Assembly: GCA_041659105.1 (NCBI GenBank)
Contig: JBAZYX010000068.1
Location: 1 to 22,322, forward strand
Reading direction: 5' to 3'
Origin: CAIUKV01 sp041659105
GTDB lineage: Bacteria > Actinomycetota > Acidimicrobiia > IMCC26256 > PALSA-555
Length of the DNA: 22,322 nt
Position numbers and translations under genes: made by a program. The notes below the pieces were generated by a model. The model had not been told where the DNA came from. It saw only the letters and a list, made by a program, of their open reading frames with translations, and ran no database searches. Below are positions 13,489-21,107 of this stretch, piece by piece (the first letter of the stretch is position 1; each line of letters opens with the position of its first letter).

Positions 13489-14523
13489 ATGCGACGGATC
13501 GCGCTGCTGCTCGTGCTCGTGACCATGCTGGCCGTGCTGGCGGCCGGTCCCGCCGGAGCGTGTGGTGGGCTCGTCGGCGAGAACGGCACGATCCGGCTCA
13601 CCCGGACGAGCACGCTCGCCGCCCACCACAACGGGATCGAGCGCTACGTCACCAGCTTCGAGTTCACCGGCACGGGCGAAGAGGTGGGCTCGATCGTGCC
13701 CCTGCCCGCCGTGCCGACGAAGGTCGAACGGGGCGGTGACTGGACGCTGCAGCGGCTCGAGCAAGAGGTGCGCCCGCCCTTGCCCGCACCGAGGTTTGCC
13801 GTCGAATCCGCCGCGGGGATCGCCGACGCCCAGGTGCTGTACTCCACCACGATCGACGCGCTCGACATCACGATCCTGCAGGGGGGTGGGGACGCGGTCG
13901 GCAGGTGGGCACTCGACCATGGCTTCCTGCTCACCCCCGATGCGCCCCAAGTGCTCGACTTCTACTCCCGGCGCAGCAAGATCTTCATGGCCGCGCGGTT
14001 CGACGCGACGCGAGCGGAGCAGCTGGGGCAGACGAGCGGCGACGGGACGCCGATCATGCTCACGATCCCGACCGAGGAGCCGTGGGTGCCGTTGAAGATC
14101 CTCGCGCTCGGATTGGGCAAGGCGCAGGTCGTCGACGCCGACGTGTTCCTCCTGACGGACACCCGCCCCACCCTGCGATCCGGAGGGACCGGCCTCGAGC
14201 TGGCGCGCAGCGAGCAGGCCTCGGACGGCCTGCTCGCGGATCTCCGTTCCGACAAGGGGATGCAGTGGGTGCCGGACGACATGTGGCTCACCTACCTGCG
14301 GGTCGACACGCCGGCGCAGGATCTCGACTACGACCTCGCAGTGTCGACGCGCGACGGTGTCGCGCCGTCGGCCCGCATGGTCGGCTTCGGTGTGCCGGGA
14401 GGTCCGCACGCTCCGGCTAGCGGTGGCATCCCGATCTGGCCGGCGACGGCGATCGTGGGCGGCGTCCTGGTGGCCCTGGTGCGGGTGGCCCATGGGCGGC
14501 GCCGGTCCGCGGCCTCGTCATGA
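13489..14523 (+). CDS. DUF2330-like secreted or membrane-anchored protein
   Basis: A 344-residue exported protein. Residues 1-24 are a signal peptide (MRRIALLLVLVTMLAVLAAG) ending at PAGAC; the Cys right after it could be lipidated, although the -3 residue is not Leu. The extracytoplasmic part begins CGGLVGENGTIRL and contains YVTSFEFTGTGEEVGSIVPLP, which resembles DUF2330 proteins of unknown function. A hydrophobic stretch (WPATAIVGGVLVALVRVAHG, about 318-338) followed by basic residues would anchor the C-terminus. The ribosome site AGGAGGG (13477-13483) is strong. The stop overlaps the start of a cupredoxin (ATGA), suggesting a joint role at the cell surface; the function is unknown. Confidence 0.85.
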   Translation: MRRIALLLVLVTMLAVLAAGPAGACGGLVGENGTIRLTRTSTLAAHHNGIERYVTSFEFTGTGEEVGSIVPLPAVPTKVERGGDWTLQRLEQEVRPPLPAPRFAVESAAGIADAQVLYSTTIDALDITILQGGGDAVGRWALDHGFLLTPDAPQVLDFYSRRSKIFMAARFDATRAEQLGQTSGDGTPIMLTIPTEEPWVPLKILALGLGKAQVVDADVFLLTDTRPTLRSGGTGLELARSEQASDGLLADLRSDKGMQWVPDDMWLTYLRVDTPAQDLDYDLAVSTRDGVAPSARMVGFGVPGGPHAPASGGIPIWPATAIVGGVLVALVRVAHGRRRSAASS

Positions 14524-14990
14524 GGGGGTGGAGCGCCGGGCGCGTCGTGGCGGTCGGCGCGCTCGCGTGCGTGCTCACACTCGCGACGTTCGTCACGGTG
14601 GGGGTCGCGAGATCGGACAGTGCGTCGGGAGACGCCCGGCCGGACGCGCTCGGACCCGGGATCGTCACCGTGCGGCTCGAGGTGCGGGACAGCCACTTCA
14701 CGCCATCGCGGATCCACGTCGTCCCGCACACCGAGGTGCATTTCGAGGTCGTGAACCACGACTTCATCAACCACGAGCTCATCGTCGGCGCCGACGAGGT
14801 CCACGCCCGCCACGACCAGGGCCACGAACCGTGGCACCCGCCGATCCCGGGCGAGGTGTCGGTCGCACCGCACACGACCGGCTCGACCGCGTACTCGTTC
14901 CACGCGCCCGGCACGGTGTTGTTCGCCTGCCACCTCCCCGGCCACCTCGCCTACGGCATGAAGGGCTCCGTCGTCGTCGATGCCGCGTAG
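14520..14990 (+). CDS. Type-1 copper (cupredoxin/plastocyanin-like) protein, membrane-anchored
   Basis: A 156-residue protein with an N-terminal hydrophobic segment (about 8-30, signal anchor or signal peptide) and one cupredoxin domain. Likely copper ligands are His85 (NHELIVG), Cys137, His142 and Met147 (FACHLPGHLAYGMKG), the classic His-Cys-His-Met set of blue copper proteins. Between the first and second ligand lies a histidine-rich loop, VHARHDQGHEPWH (His95, 98, 102, 106), not needed for the type-1 site. It starts inside the last codons of the DUF2330-like gene (ATGA overlap). It probably carries electrons or handles copper outside the membrane; the partner is unknown, but the upstream protein is the obvious candidate. 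Confidence 0.9.
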   Translation: MRGWSAGRVVAVGALACVLTLATFVTVGVARSDSASGDARPDALGPGIVTVRLEVRDSHFTPSRIHVVPHTEVHFEVVNHDFINHELIVGADEVHARHDQGHEPWHPPIPGEVSVAPHTTGSTAYSFHAPGTVLFACHLPGHLAYGMKGSVVVDAA

Positions 14991-15027
14991 CCGGCATCCG
15001 CGGGACGGCGTGTGAGAACCTTGCGTC

Positions 15028-15834
15028 GTGAGGGCGGACATCACCGCGGCAGTTCAGGTGGCGGAAGCGTTCGGTCTGCCACCGACCGATCCGGAGCTCC
15101 TGCACGAGACGAACAACACGGTGGTGTGGCTTCGCCCGGAGGCGGTCGTCGCGAAGGTGGCCACTCGTCCGGATGCGATGAACGACATCCGGTTGGAGCA
15201 TGCGATAGCCGTTGAGCTCGTGGCCGTTGGCGGCGAGATCGCAGGGCCGCTCGCGGGAACCGTGCCGATCACGCACGAGGAGACTGGCTTCGTCGTGACG
15301 TTGTGGGAGCGGCTCGACGGCATGGACCGTGCGGAGATTGCGCCCGATGACCTCCTCCGGTCCCTCGGACGACTGCACGCCGCGCTTGCGGAGACGTCGC
15401 ACGAGCTGCCCTCATATCGCGTGGCATTGACGCGCGCCCGAACCGCTCTCGACGACGACCTGCTGATGGCGGCGATGGCGCCCGCGGACCGGGCGTTCGT
15501 ACGCGATGTGTACGACGACGGGTTGTCGGCACTCGCACAGACGGCCCCAAACGAGCGACGGCTCCACGGCGAACCTCACGAGGGCAACCGACTCGTGACC
15601 GCGGCCGGCCTTCGGTGGATCGACCTCGAGAGCTGCTGCATCGGGCCTCTGGAGTGGGACCTGGCGTTTCAGCCTCGCGACGTCGATACCCACCTTGTCG
15701 ACATCGACCATGAGCTCGTTGCACTCCTGCGACGGCTCAACAGTGCCCGCGTCGCCACCTGGTGCCTGGCCCAGGCCCGCTTCGCGGAGATGCGCCGGTA
15801 CGGGGAGCTCCATCTCGCGTTGCTGCGCGGCTGA
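15028..15834 (+). CDS. APH/choline-kinase-fold phosphotransferase
   Basis: A 268-residue kinase-like protein. The catalytic loop reads LHGEPHEGN (His180, Glu182, Asn187), with Glu where most family members have the catalytic Asp (HGD). The metal-binding motif is IDLES (Asp199, Glu201). The N-terminal lobe (HETNNTVVWL, AVVAKVA with a likely ATP Lys) is intact. HGE variants occur in other APH-like proteins, so activity is possible. It has no relation in sequence neighbourhood to the APH kinase at 6803. GTG 15028 is chosen as start since it gives the normal N-terminus; no clear ribosome site is seen and the start may be leaderless. The substrate is unknown; resistance should not be assumed. Confidence 0.85.
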   Translation: MRADITAAVQVAEAFGLPPTDPELLHETNNTVVWLRPEAVVAKVATRPDAMNDIRLEHAIAVELVAVGGEIAGPLAGTVPITHEETGFVVTLWERLDGMDRAEIAPDDLLRSLGRLHAALAETSHELPSYRVALTRARTALDDDLLMAAMAPADRAFVRDVYDDGLSALAQTAPNERRLHGEPHEGNRLVTAAGLRWIDLESCCIGPLEWDLAFQPRDVDTHLVDIDHELVALLRRLNSARVATWCLAQARFAEMRRYGELHLALLRG

Positions 15835-15917
15835 CGAGACCCGCTCCTGGCCCGACGTCCCGCGACCGCCCGCACATGACCGCTCGGCCCCCGGGCGGTG
15901 GCCTCGAGGAGGGCCGC

Positions 15918-15923
15918 TAGCCT
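15918..15923 (+). promoter_or_regulatory. Possible leaderless -10 box for the GH73 gene
   Basis: TAGCCT (TAnnnT) ends eight bases before GTG 15932. The nearest purine-rich ribosome site (GGAGGG, 15908-15913) is too far from the start, which favours leaderless initiation. Inference from a short motif. Confidence 0.3.
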
Positions 15924-15931
15924 TTTCGTCC

Positions 15932-17179
15932 GTGCTCGGCCTTGACCGTCGGCGTGTCCTGAGCGTCGTGTTGACTGCGGGGTGTGTGATGGCCCTGTTG
16001 CTCGTGACCGCGGTCGCGAGCCCTCCGGCGCGTGCCCAGGTCGACCCGGAGGTGACGCAGCTCTCCGACGACCTCGGCGCCGTTCGCCGGCAGCTCGACA
16101 CCACGAACGCGCAGCTGATCTCGGCTCGGGACCAGCGGGCGGTGCTCGAGTCCCGGATCGCCGACGTCAACGACCAGATCGCTGACCTCCACGACCGCAT
16201 CGTGGCCGCCCAAGCCGACATCGACGTCCTCGTCGCCCAGCGCGACGCGGTGCTCGAGACGCTCCGCAAGCGCGCCGCCGTGCTGTACACGCTGCGCCAG
16301 CCGACCTCGCCGTTGGCGTCGCTCACCGTCGACGCGCCGATGGATCTCGCGCGTCGCCGGGTCCTCGGCCAGGCCGTCGCCAAGAAGGACGACGACACTC
16401 GCGCGGCGCTCGAAGCCGCCGGTGACAAGCTCGCGGCGGCGCGCGACGAGCTCGCGGTCCAGCGCACCGCGCTCGAAGCGCAGGAGACCGACCTCCACGA
16501 CCGCGAGCGCGAGCTCAACGACCTCGACGCGCAGATCCGCGCGCAGCAGGCCGAGCTCGACGCGCGCGCCAAGGACCTCCAGGCCCGGCTCCAGGCCGCG
16601 ATCGCCGCGGGCGTGCTCCGAGCGGGCGGTCCCAGCCTCCTCGGTCCCACCAATCTGAGCGCGGCCCAGATGGCCGGCTGGTGGCGAGCCCAGGGGTACT
16701 CGGGCTACAGCGTCTCGGTCCCGATCGATGCGTTGGCCCAGATCTACGTCGACGAGGCCAACGCGGAGGGTGTACGCGGCGACCTCGCCTTCGCGCAGGC
16801 CGTGGTCGAGACCGGTGGGTTCCGGTACACGTCGCCGGGCAACAACTTCGCCGGCATGGGTTGGTGCGACAGCTGCACCAACGGACGCGCGTTCCCGACC
16901 CCGCTCGACGGCGTGCGCGCGCAGATCCAGCACCTGAAGAACTACGGAGACCAGACCTCGCGCGCCGCGAACCTCGCCCACCCGGCGTCGGTGTACTGGT
17001 ACGCGCCGTCGAGCCTCAGCCAGGCCGTCGCGAACGAGAACTTCGACACGTTCTTCGCCAAGGGCTGGGCACTCACCTGGAACCAGATGGGCAACGGCAA
17101 CTGGGCCACCGACCCCAACTACTCGCAGAAGGTGCTCAAGGTCTACGCGGGCATGGTCGCCTCCGCCCAGAGCGCCTGA
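15932..17179 (+). CDS. Secreted coiled-coil GH73-type peptidoglycan hydrolase
   Basis: A 415-residue exported cell-wall enzyme. Residues 1-37 form a signal peptide (RRR, a hydrophobic core, ASPPARA). Residues about 40-230 are a long charged coiled coil resembling PcsB/RipA-type N-termini, with repeated heptads such as ELAVQRTALEAQETDLHD. The C-terminal domain (about 255-412) matches the glucosaminidase family (GH73): the likely catalytic Glu293 is in VVETGGFRY, followed by NNFAGMGWCDSC and a tail containing NYSQKVLKVYAGM. It should cut glycan strands of peptidoglycan, and the coiled coil may hold it inactive or bind a partner such as an FtsX-type complex. GTG 15932 gives a normal signal peptide; upstream frame is non-coding. 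A hairpin directly follows the stop. Confidence 0.9.
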   Translation: MLGLDRRRVLSVVLTAGCVMALLLVTAVASPPARAQVDPEVTQLSDDLGAVRRQLDTTNAQLISARDQRAVLESRIADVNDQIADLHDRIVAAQADIDVLVAQRDAVLETLRKRAAVLYTLRQPTSPLASLTVDAPMDLARRRVLGQAVAKKDDDTRAALEAAGDKLAAARDELAVQRTALEAQETDLHDRERELNDLDAQIRAQQAELDARAKDLQARLQAAIAAGVLRAGGPSLLGPTNLSAAQMAGWWRAQGYSGYSVSVPIDALAQIYVDEANAEGVRGDLAFAQAVVETGGFRYTSPGNNFAGMGWCDSCTNGRAFPTPLDGVRAQIQHLKNYGDQTSRAANLAHPASVYWYAPSSLSQAVANENFDTFFAKGWALTWNQMGNGNWATDPNYSQKVLKVYAGMVASAQSA

Positions 17180-17180
17180 C

Positions 17181-17197
17181 CCGAGCCACGGGCTCGG
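17181..17197. terminator. Hairpin between convergent genes
   Basis: CCGAGCC (17181-17187) and GGCTCGG (17191-17197) form a perfect 7-bp GC-rich stem with a 3-base loop, one base after the GH73 stop codon. It lies between convergent genes and could serve both strands as a terminator. No T-tract on either side. Confidence 0.55.
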
Positions 17198-17241
17198 TGG
17201 CCGAACCCACTGGCAACCACGACCGGCGGCGCTTCGGATCG

Positions 17242-20088
17242 TCAGTCGTTGATCCGCAGCGCCGCGGCGGGTTCGATGTGGGAGGCCTGACGCGCTGGGA
17301 GCGCGGCGGCGAGGACAGCGGGCACGAGCGCGATCGCGACGATCACGAGCACCTCGACGACGGGGACGCCGAATTCGAAGCCCTGGGCGAAGTCGGCGCC
17401 GGATGCGGCCAGCACGTAGGTGGCCACGAGCGCGATCATGACTCCGAGCCCGACGCCGAGCGTCGCGACGAAGGCTGCCTCGATCATGAACATGCGCGCG
17501 ACGGACGACGGCGAGAAGCCCAGTGCGCGCAGCACGCCGACCTCCCGGCGTCGCTCGCGCACTGCGCGAACCATGATGACTGCGACGCCCGCGATGCTCA
17601 CGAGGAGCCCCGCGCCCACGAATGTCTGCATGAGCGTGAAGAAGCCGCTGTTCTGCGCCGCTGCGGTCGCGACCACGGCGTGCACGGTGTCGGCGTCGGC
17701 GCCGTTGGCGACGAACTCGGTACGGATCCGCCGTACGGTTGCGTCGGGATCGGCGGCGGCGACGAAGTAGCGCGCTGGCACCGCGCGGTCGCCGAAGAGC
17801 GCTCGCAAGGCGGGTTGCGCGACGAACGCGCCGTTGCCGAGATAGTCGTTCTCTGCGATCGCGGCGACGCGGAATGTTCGCGAGTGCCCGGTGAGCGGGT
17901 CGCTCATCGTCACCGCGTCACCGATCTTCGCTGCCTTGGTCGTCGGCCCTCCTGGGACCTGGAGGAAGAAGTCGTCGACGATCATCAGGTGGCTGTCGGT
18001 CGCGACCGCCTTCCATGCGGTCCGGTCCGTCGGGTACGCGCCGCGGTCGAGGAGGTGCGGGGGCGCGGCGGCCAGCTCGGGGCCGATGCCGGTGGCGGGC
18101 CACGGGGTTCGGGACCGGGTGGCGGTGGAGAACTCGGCGCCGACGTAGCCCAGTGGGGCGACTCTCGTGACGCCGGGCAGGGATTGGAGCTGCGCTGGAG
18201 TGACCGGGCCGCTCGGGTTCGAGAGCAGCTCGATGCCGAACCCGCCGGACAGATTCTGCGCGATTGCGTCGGTGCGCCCGCGGAACATGAACGAGATCTC
18301 GCTCATGTACACCAGCGTGAGCACGATCACCGCGAACATTCCCATCGTCATCGCGGTGCGGAACGGTCGCGCCACCGGGTAGGTCAACCCGAGACGCGCA
18401 GAGACGCTGCCGGGGCGTCGCCGTTCCAGCCACGAGCCGATGGGCCGGAGGTAGGTGGTGATGAGGTACACGGCCGCGGCGGCGAGCGACAGGCCCTGCA
18501 GGAGGAAGATCGGCGTCTCGATCGTGGCGTCGAGCGCCGCGAGCGCGCCGAAGCAGCCGATGGCCCACACCAGCACGAACACGCTCACACCGGTGTAGAC
18601 GCGCCGGGCCGGCATCCCCCGCGCCAGCGCCGGCGCCAGGCCCACGGCGACCAGCATCGGACCGGCCATGAGGTTGTAGGGCTGGGGCCCGCCGAACCCG
18701 ACCACGGTCATCGCCGCGCCGAGCACCACGGCGAAGGCGCCGAGCCACACGACGCGTCGCCGTGGCCGCCGCCGGGGTGGTGCGTGGATGTCGCGGATCG
18801 CCTGGATCACGTTGAACCGGGCGATGCGCAGGCTGGCGAGCAGAATCGTCACCACCGAGATCGCGAGTCCCACGACGAAGCCGGTGGCGACGGTCGACGC
18901 GTCGAAGGTGAAGGTGAGGTTCAGCGCGGTCACCTCACGCCCCGAACCCAGGATCTGATCGGCGCGCCAAGTGATCAGCCATCCGAATCCGATGCCGAGC
19001 AGTGCACCCAGCGCGCTGGCGAGCATCGCGTAGAGCCAGCCCTCTCCGGCGAGCACGCCGACCAGCGTGCGGCGCCGCATCCCCATGGCCCGCAGCATTC
19101 CGAGCTGGGAGCGGCGCTCGTCGGCCAGCATCACGAACACGTTGACGAGGAGCAGGATCCCCGCTGCCACCGCGAACATGCCGATCGTGAAGTAGAGCTG
19201 GCTGAGCGAGCGTCCCGCCTTCACCGCGCGTTCGAGCAGGTCGTGCTTCACCGGCTGGGCGCGTACCGGGAGGTTGCCCAGCCGAGCGTCGATCGCGCGC
19301 AACGCGTCCGGCGTGCGTGCCGAGCCTCCTTCGACGCCGCCGGTGTTCGACACCACCACCACCGCTTGCGGCGACTCCGCGTTCGCGCCGTTCGGGGCCG
19401 ATGCGACAAGCGCTGCGATCGTGCCCGGCGCGACGAACACGTTGTACGACTGTTGGCGCGCGTCGACGGTCCAGAAGCCGGCGACACCGCGGCGTGGCAA
19501 CACGCGGTCGACGGCGAGTTGCACGCGACCACCGCCCACGAACGCCAGGATCGTCGAGCCAGGGTGCAACGACAGCTTGTCGGCGAGGTCGCGGCTGACG
19601 GCCGCGCTACCGGACCGAGGCGTCGCGCCAGTGATCCCGGTGGCGCTCGGATCCCCACCGAAGTCGCGCGCGGCGCGGAAGTCCACCTCGAGAAGCTGCG
19701 CGCGTGGTTGCGTTCCGCCCGCGCGGCCGACGTGCACCACGGACGCCGGCGTAGCGGTCAGTGCGAGCGTGCCGTCGATCGCGGGCGCGCGCAGGCCGTC
19801 GAGGCGTCCCCGCACTTCCGCACCGTCGGCCAGCGAGACTGACACCACCTCGTCGACCGGCCCGAGCTGCTCGTAGGCGGCGGCGCGAATCGAGCGGTCG
19901 ATCGTGTCGCCCACGATCAACGACCCGGTGATGATGGCGGTACCGAGCAACGAGCCCGCGACTACGAGCAGCGCCTCGGCCGGGCGTCGCAGGGTGTGGC
20001 GGGCGGCGAGACGACGCACGAGCGGCGCGCGGGCGAAGATCAACGCGAACGGAACCGTGATCGCCGCAAGGACGACCAGCGCGAACAT
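17242..20088 (-). CDS. FtsX/MacB-type ABC transporter permease
   Basis: A 948-residue inner-membrane permease of the ABC exporter class with two FtsX-like cores. Two N-terminal membrane helices (about 1-18 and 38-60) are followed by a large extracytoplasmic domain. The first FtsX core is around 300-430 (TIGMFAVAAGILLLVNVFV, then the cytoplasmic signature SQLGMLRAMGMRRRTLVGVL). More helices follow around 440-560, then a second extracytoplasmic domain. A second FtsX core occupies 818-948, with REVGVLRALGFSPSSVARM and the closing ARQASHIEPAAALR. This architecture fits lipoprotein- or lipid-exporting or mechanotransmitting exporters; the substrate is unknown. The ATG overlaps the stop of the ATPase gene by one base (TGATG), giving a two-gene operon. 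Confidence 0.93.
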   Translation of the reverse strand: MFALVVLAAITVPFALIFARAPLVRRLAARHTLRRPAEALLVVAGSLLGTAIITGSLIVGDTIDRSIRAAAYEQLGPVDEVVSVSLADGAEVRGRLDGLRAPAIDGTLALTATPASVVHVGRAGGTQPRAQLLEVDFRAARDFGGDPSATGITGATPRSGSAAVSRDLADKLSLHPGSTILAFVGGGRVQLAVDRVLPRRGVAGFWTVDARQQSYNVFVAPGTIAALVASAPNGANAESPQAVVVVSNTGGVEGGSARTPDALRAIDARLGNLPVRAQPVKHDLLERAVKAGRSLSQLYFTIGMFAVAAGILLLVNVFVMLADERRSQLGMLRAMGMRRRTLVGVLAGEGWLYAMLASALGALLGIGFGWLITWRADQILGSGREVTALNLTFTFDASTVATGFVVGLAISVVTILLASLRIARFNVIQAIRDIHAPPRRRPRRRVVWLGAFAVVLGAAMTVVGFGGPQPYNLMAGPMLVAVGLAPALARGMPARRVYTGVSVFVLVWAIGCFGALAALDATIETPIFLLQGLSLAAAAVYLITTYLRPIGSWLERRRPGSVSARLGLTYPVARPFRTAMTMGMFAVIVLTLVYMSEISFMFRGRTDAIAQNLSGGFGIELLSNPSGPVTPAQLQSLPGVTRVAPLGYVGAEFSTATRSRTPWPATGIGPELAAAPPHLLDRGAYPTDRTAWKAVATDSHLMIVDDFFLQVPGGPTTKAAKIGDAVTMSDPLTGHSRTFRVAAIAENDYLGNGAFVAQPALRALFGDRAVPARYFVAAADPDATVRRIRTEFVANGADADTVHAVVATAAAQNSGFFTLMQTFVGAGLLVSIAGVAVIMVRAVRERRREVGVLRALGFSPSSVARMFMIEAAFVATLGVGLGVMIALVATYVLAASGADFAQGFEFGVPVVEVLVIVAIALVPAVLAAALPARQASHIEPAAALRIND

Positions 20089-20834
20089 CAGCCACGCAAC
20101 CCGGCCGCGATGCCGTCGTCCACGATCGCGCCGTCGCGCATCCGGATCATCCGCTGCGCCTGAGCGCCGACCACAGGATCGTGCGTCACCAGCATGAGCG
20201 TCAGGCCTTCGCGATGGAGCTCGTTCAAGAGCACCATCACCTCGCCCGCGCTCTCCGAGTCGAGCGCGCCCGTCGGCTCATCGGCCCAAACCACCCGCGG
20301 ACGGCCCGCCAACGCCCGCGCAATGGTCACGCGCTGCTGCTCGCCGCCCGACAGCTCGCTGGGGCGGTGGTCCGTTCGATGGCCGAGCCCGACACGCTCG
20401 AGCGTCTCCACGGCACGCCGCCGGGCCTCGCGTGCCGGCACGCGCGCGAGCAGCAGCGGGATCTCCACGTTCTCCACCGCGCTGAGCACGGGAATGAGGT
20501 TGAAGCTCTGGAACACGAAACCCATCGAGGTCGCGCGATCGCGGGTGCGCTCGGCGTCGCCGAGATCGTGGAGCGACTTCCCGTCGAGGAGCACCCGGCC
20601 ACCGTCGATGTCGTCGAGCCCGGAGAGGCAGTTGAGCAGCGTCGTCTTCCCCGACCCCGACGGGCCCATGACGGCCACGAACTCGCCCTCGGCAACGGCG
20701 AGGTTCACGTCCCGCAACGCCCAGACCTCGCCGCCGCCGGTGCGATAGATCTTGCGCACGGAATCGACGACCAGCAGGGCTCGACCATCATCGGTCACGG
20801 CTCCGTCGCCCACGTCGTTGCCCGAGGGATCCAT
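20088..20834 (-). CDS. ABC transporter ATPase (MacB/LolD type)
   Basis: A 248-residue ATP-binding subunit. Walker A GPSGSGKT is at 57-64, followed by a Q-loop FQSFNLIP, the signature LSGGEQQR, Walker B VVWADEPTGALD and H-loop THDP. The sequence FVFQSFNLIPVLSAVENVEIPL and the DEPTGALDSESAGEV segment are typical of the MacB/LolD/FtsE group that pairs with FtsX-type permeases. ATG 20834 is preferred: residues beyond it upstream (frame open to 21086) do not look like ATPase, and a purine-rich GGCGGAG lies a few bases upstream. The last base of its stop overlaps the permease start, so they are co-translated. Confidence 0.94.
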   Translation of the reverse strand: MDPSGNDVGDGAVTDDGRALLVVDSVRKIYRTGGGEVWALRDVNLAVAEGEFVAVMGPSGSGKTTLLNCLSGLDDIDGGRVLLDGKSLHDLGDAERTRDRATSMGFVFQSFNLIPVLSAVENVEIPLLLARVPAREARRRAVETLERVGLGHRTDHRPSELSGGEQQRVTIARALAGRPRVVWADEPTGALDSESAGEVMVLLNELHREGLTLMLVTHDPVVGAQAQRMIRMRDGAIVDDGIAAGLRG

Positions 20835-21107
20835 GGCGTCAGTCTCCGCCTTTCCGGTCCAACTTCGGATCAGGATCGATCCGGAGCGACGAGCGCAGTA
20901 GGGCCGAAGGACCCAGGCGCCCTTGCCCATTCTTGTCGGGTCCCCGCGGATGACGCGACGACCGGGCCCACCACAACGGTCTCGAACCGGCATCGTTCGG
21001 GGACGGATGGCTCGTCGGCCGAGAGAGGCATCGCCCCAGTTCCCGTCGGCATGGAGACGAGCACATCCGTCGAACATCGCCCCCACCGCACGCGGGGGAT
21101 CGCCGCG
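20835..21107 (-). promoter_or_regulatory. Intergenic region upstream of the ABC operon
   Basis: This 273-base stretch is the largest gene-free segment. On its transporter-proximal side is an inverted repeat CGGATC-N6-GATCCG (20866-20871 with 20878-20883), a possible operator about 32 bases before the ATPase start. Near the far end, CCCCC (21080-21084) and GGGGG (21094-21098) form a short hairpin nine bases after the stop of the molybdenum subunit. I see no convincing ORF. Promoter location is inferred from gene order only. Confidence 0.45.
21080..21098 (-). terminator. Candidate hairpin after the molybdenum subunit gene
   Basis: CCCCC/GGGGG with a 9-base loop, nine bases beyond the TAG stop (21108-21110) of the upstream minus-strand gene. 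Only five base pairs are perfect and there is no T-tract, so this is a weak call. Confidence 0.3.

Noticed and set aside
16681..19842. A plus-strand open frame of over 1000 codons covering the GH73 gene's end and most of the ABC permease
   Set aside because: It lies opposite a clear FtsX-type permease and in another frame of the GH73 gene. Its product is low-complexity, rich in Arg, Gly, His and Glu, as expected from an antisense frame in GC-rich DNA.
20866..20883. Inverted repeat in the ABC upstream region as evidence of a mobile element end
   Set aside because: It is a single short 6-bp repeat with no target duplication or transposase nearby; an operator is more plausible.
20835..21086. 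N-terminal extension of the ABC ATPase to 21086
   Set aside because: The added 84 residues have no ATPase-like sequence, and ATG 20834 fits the normal family length.
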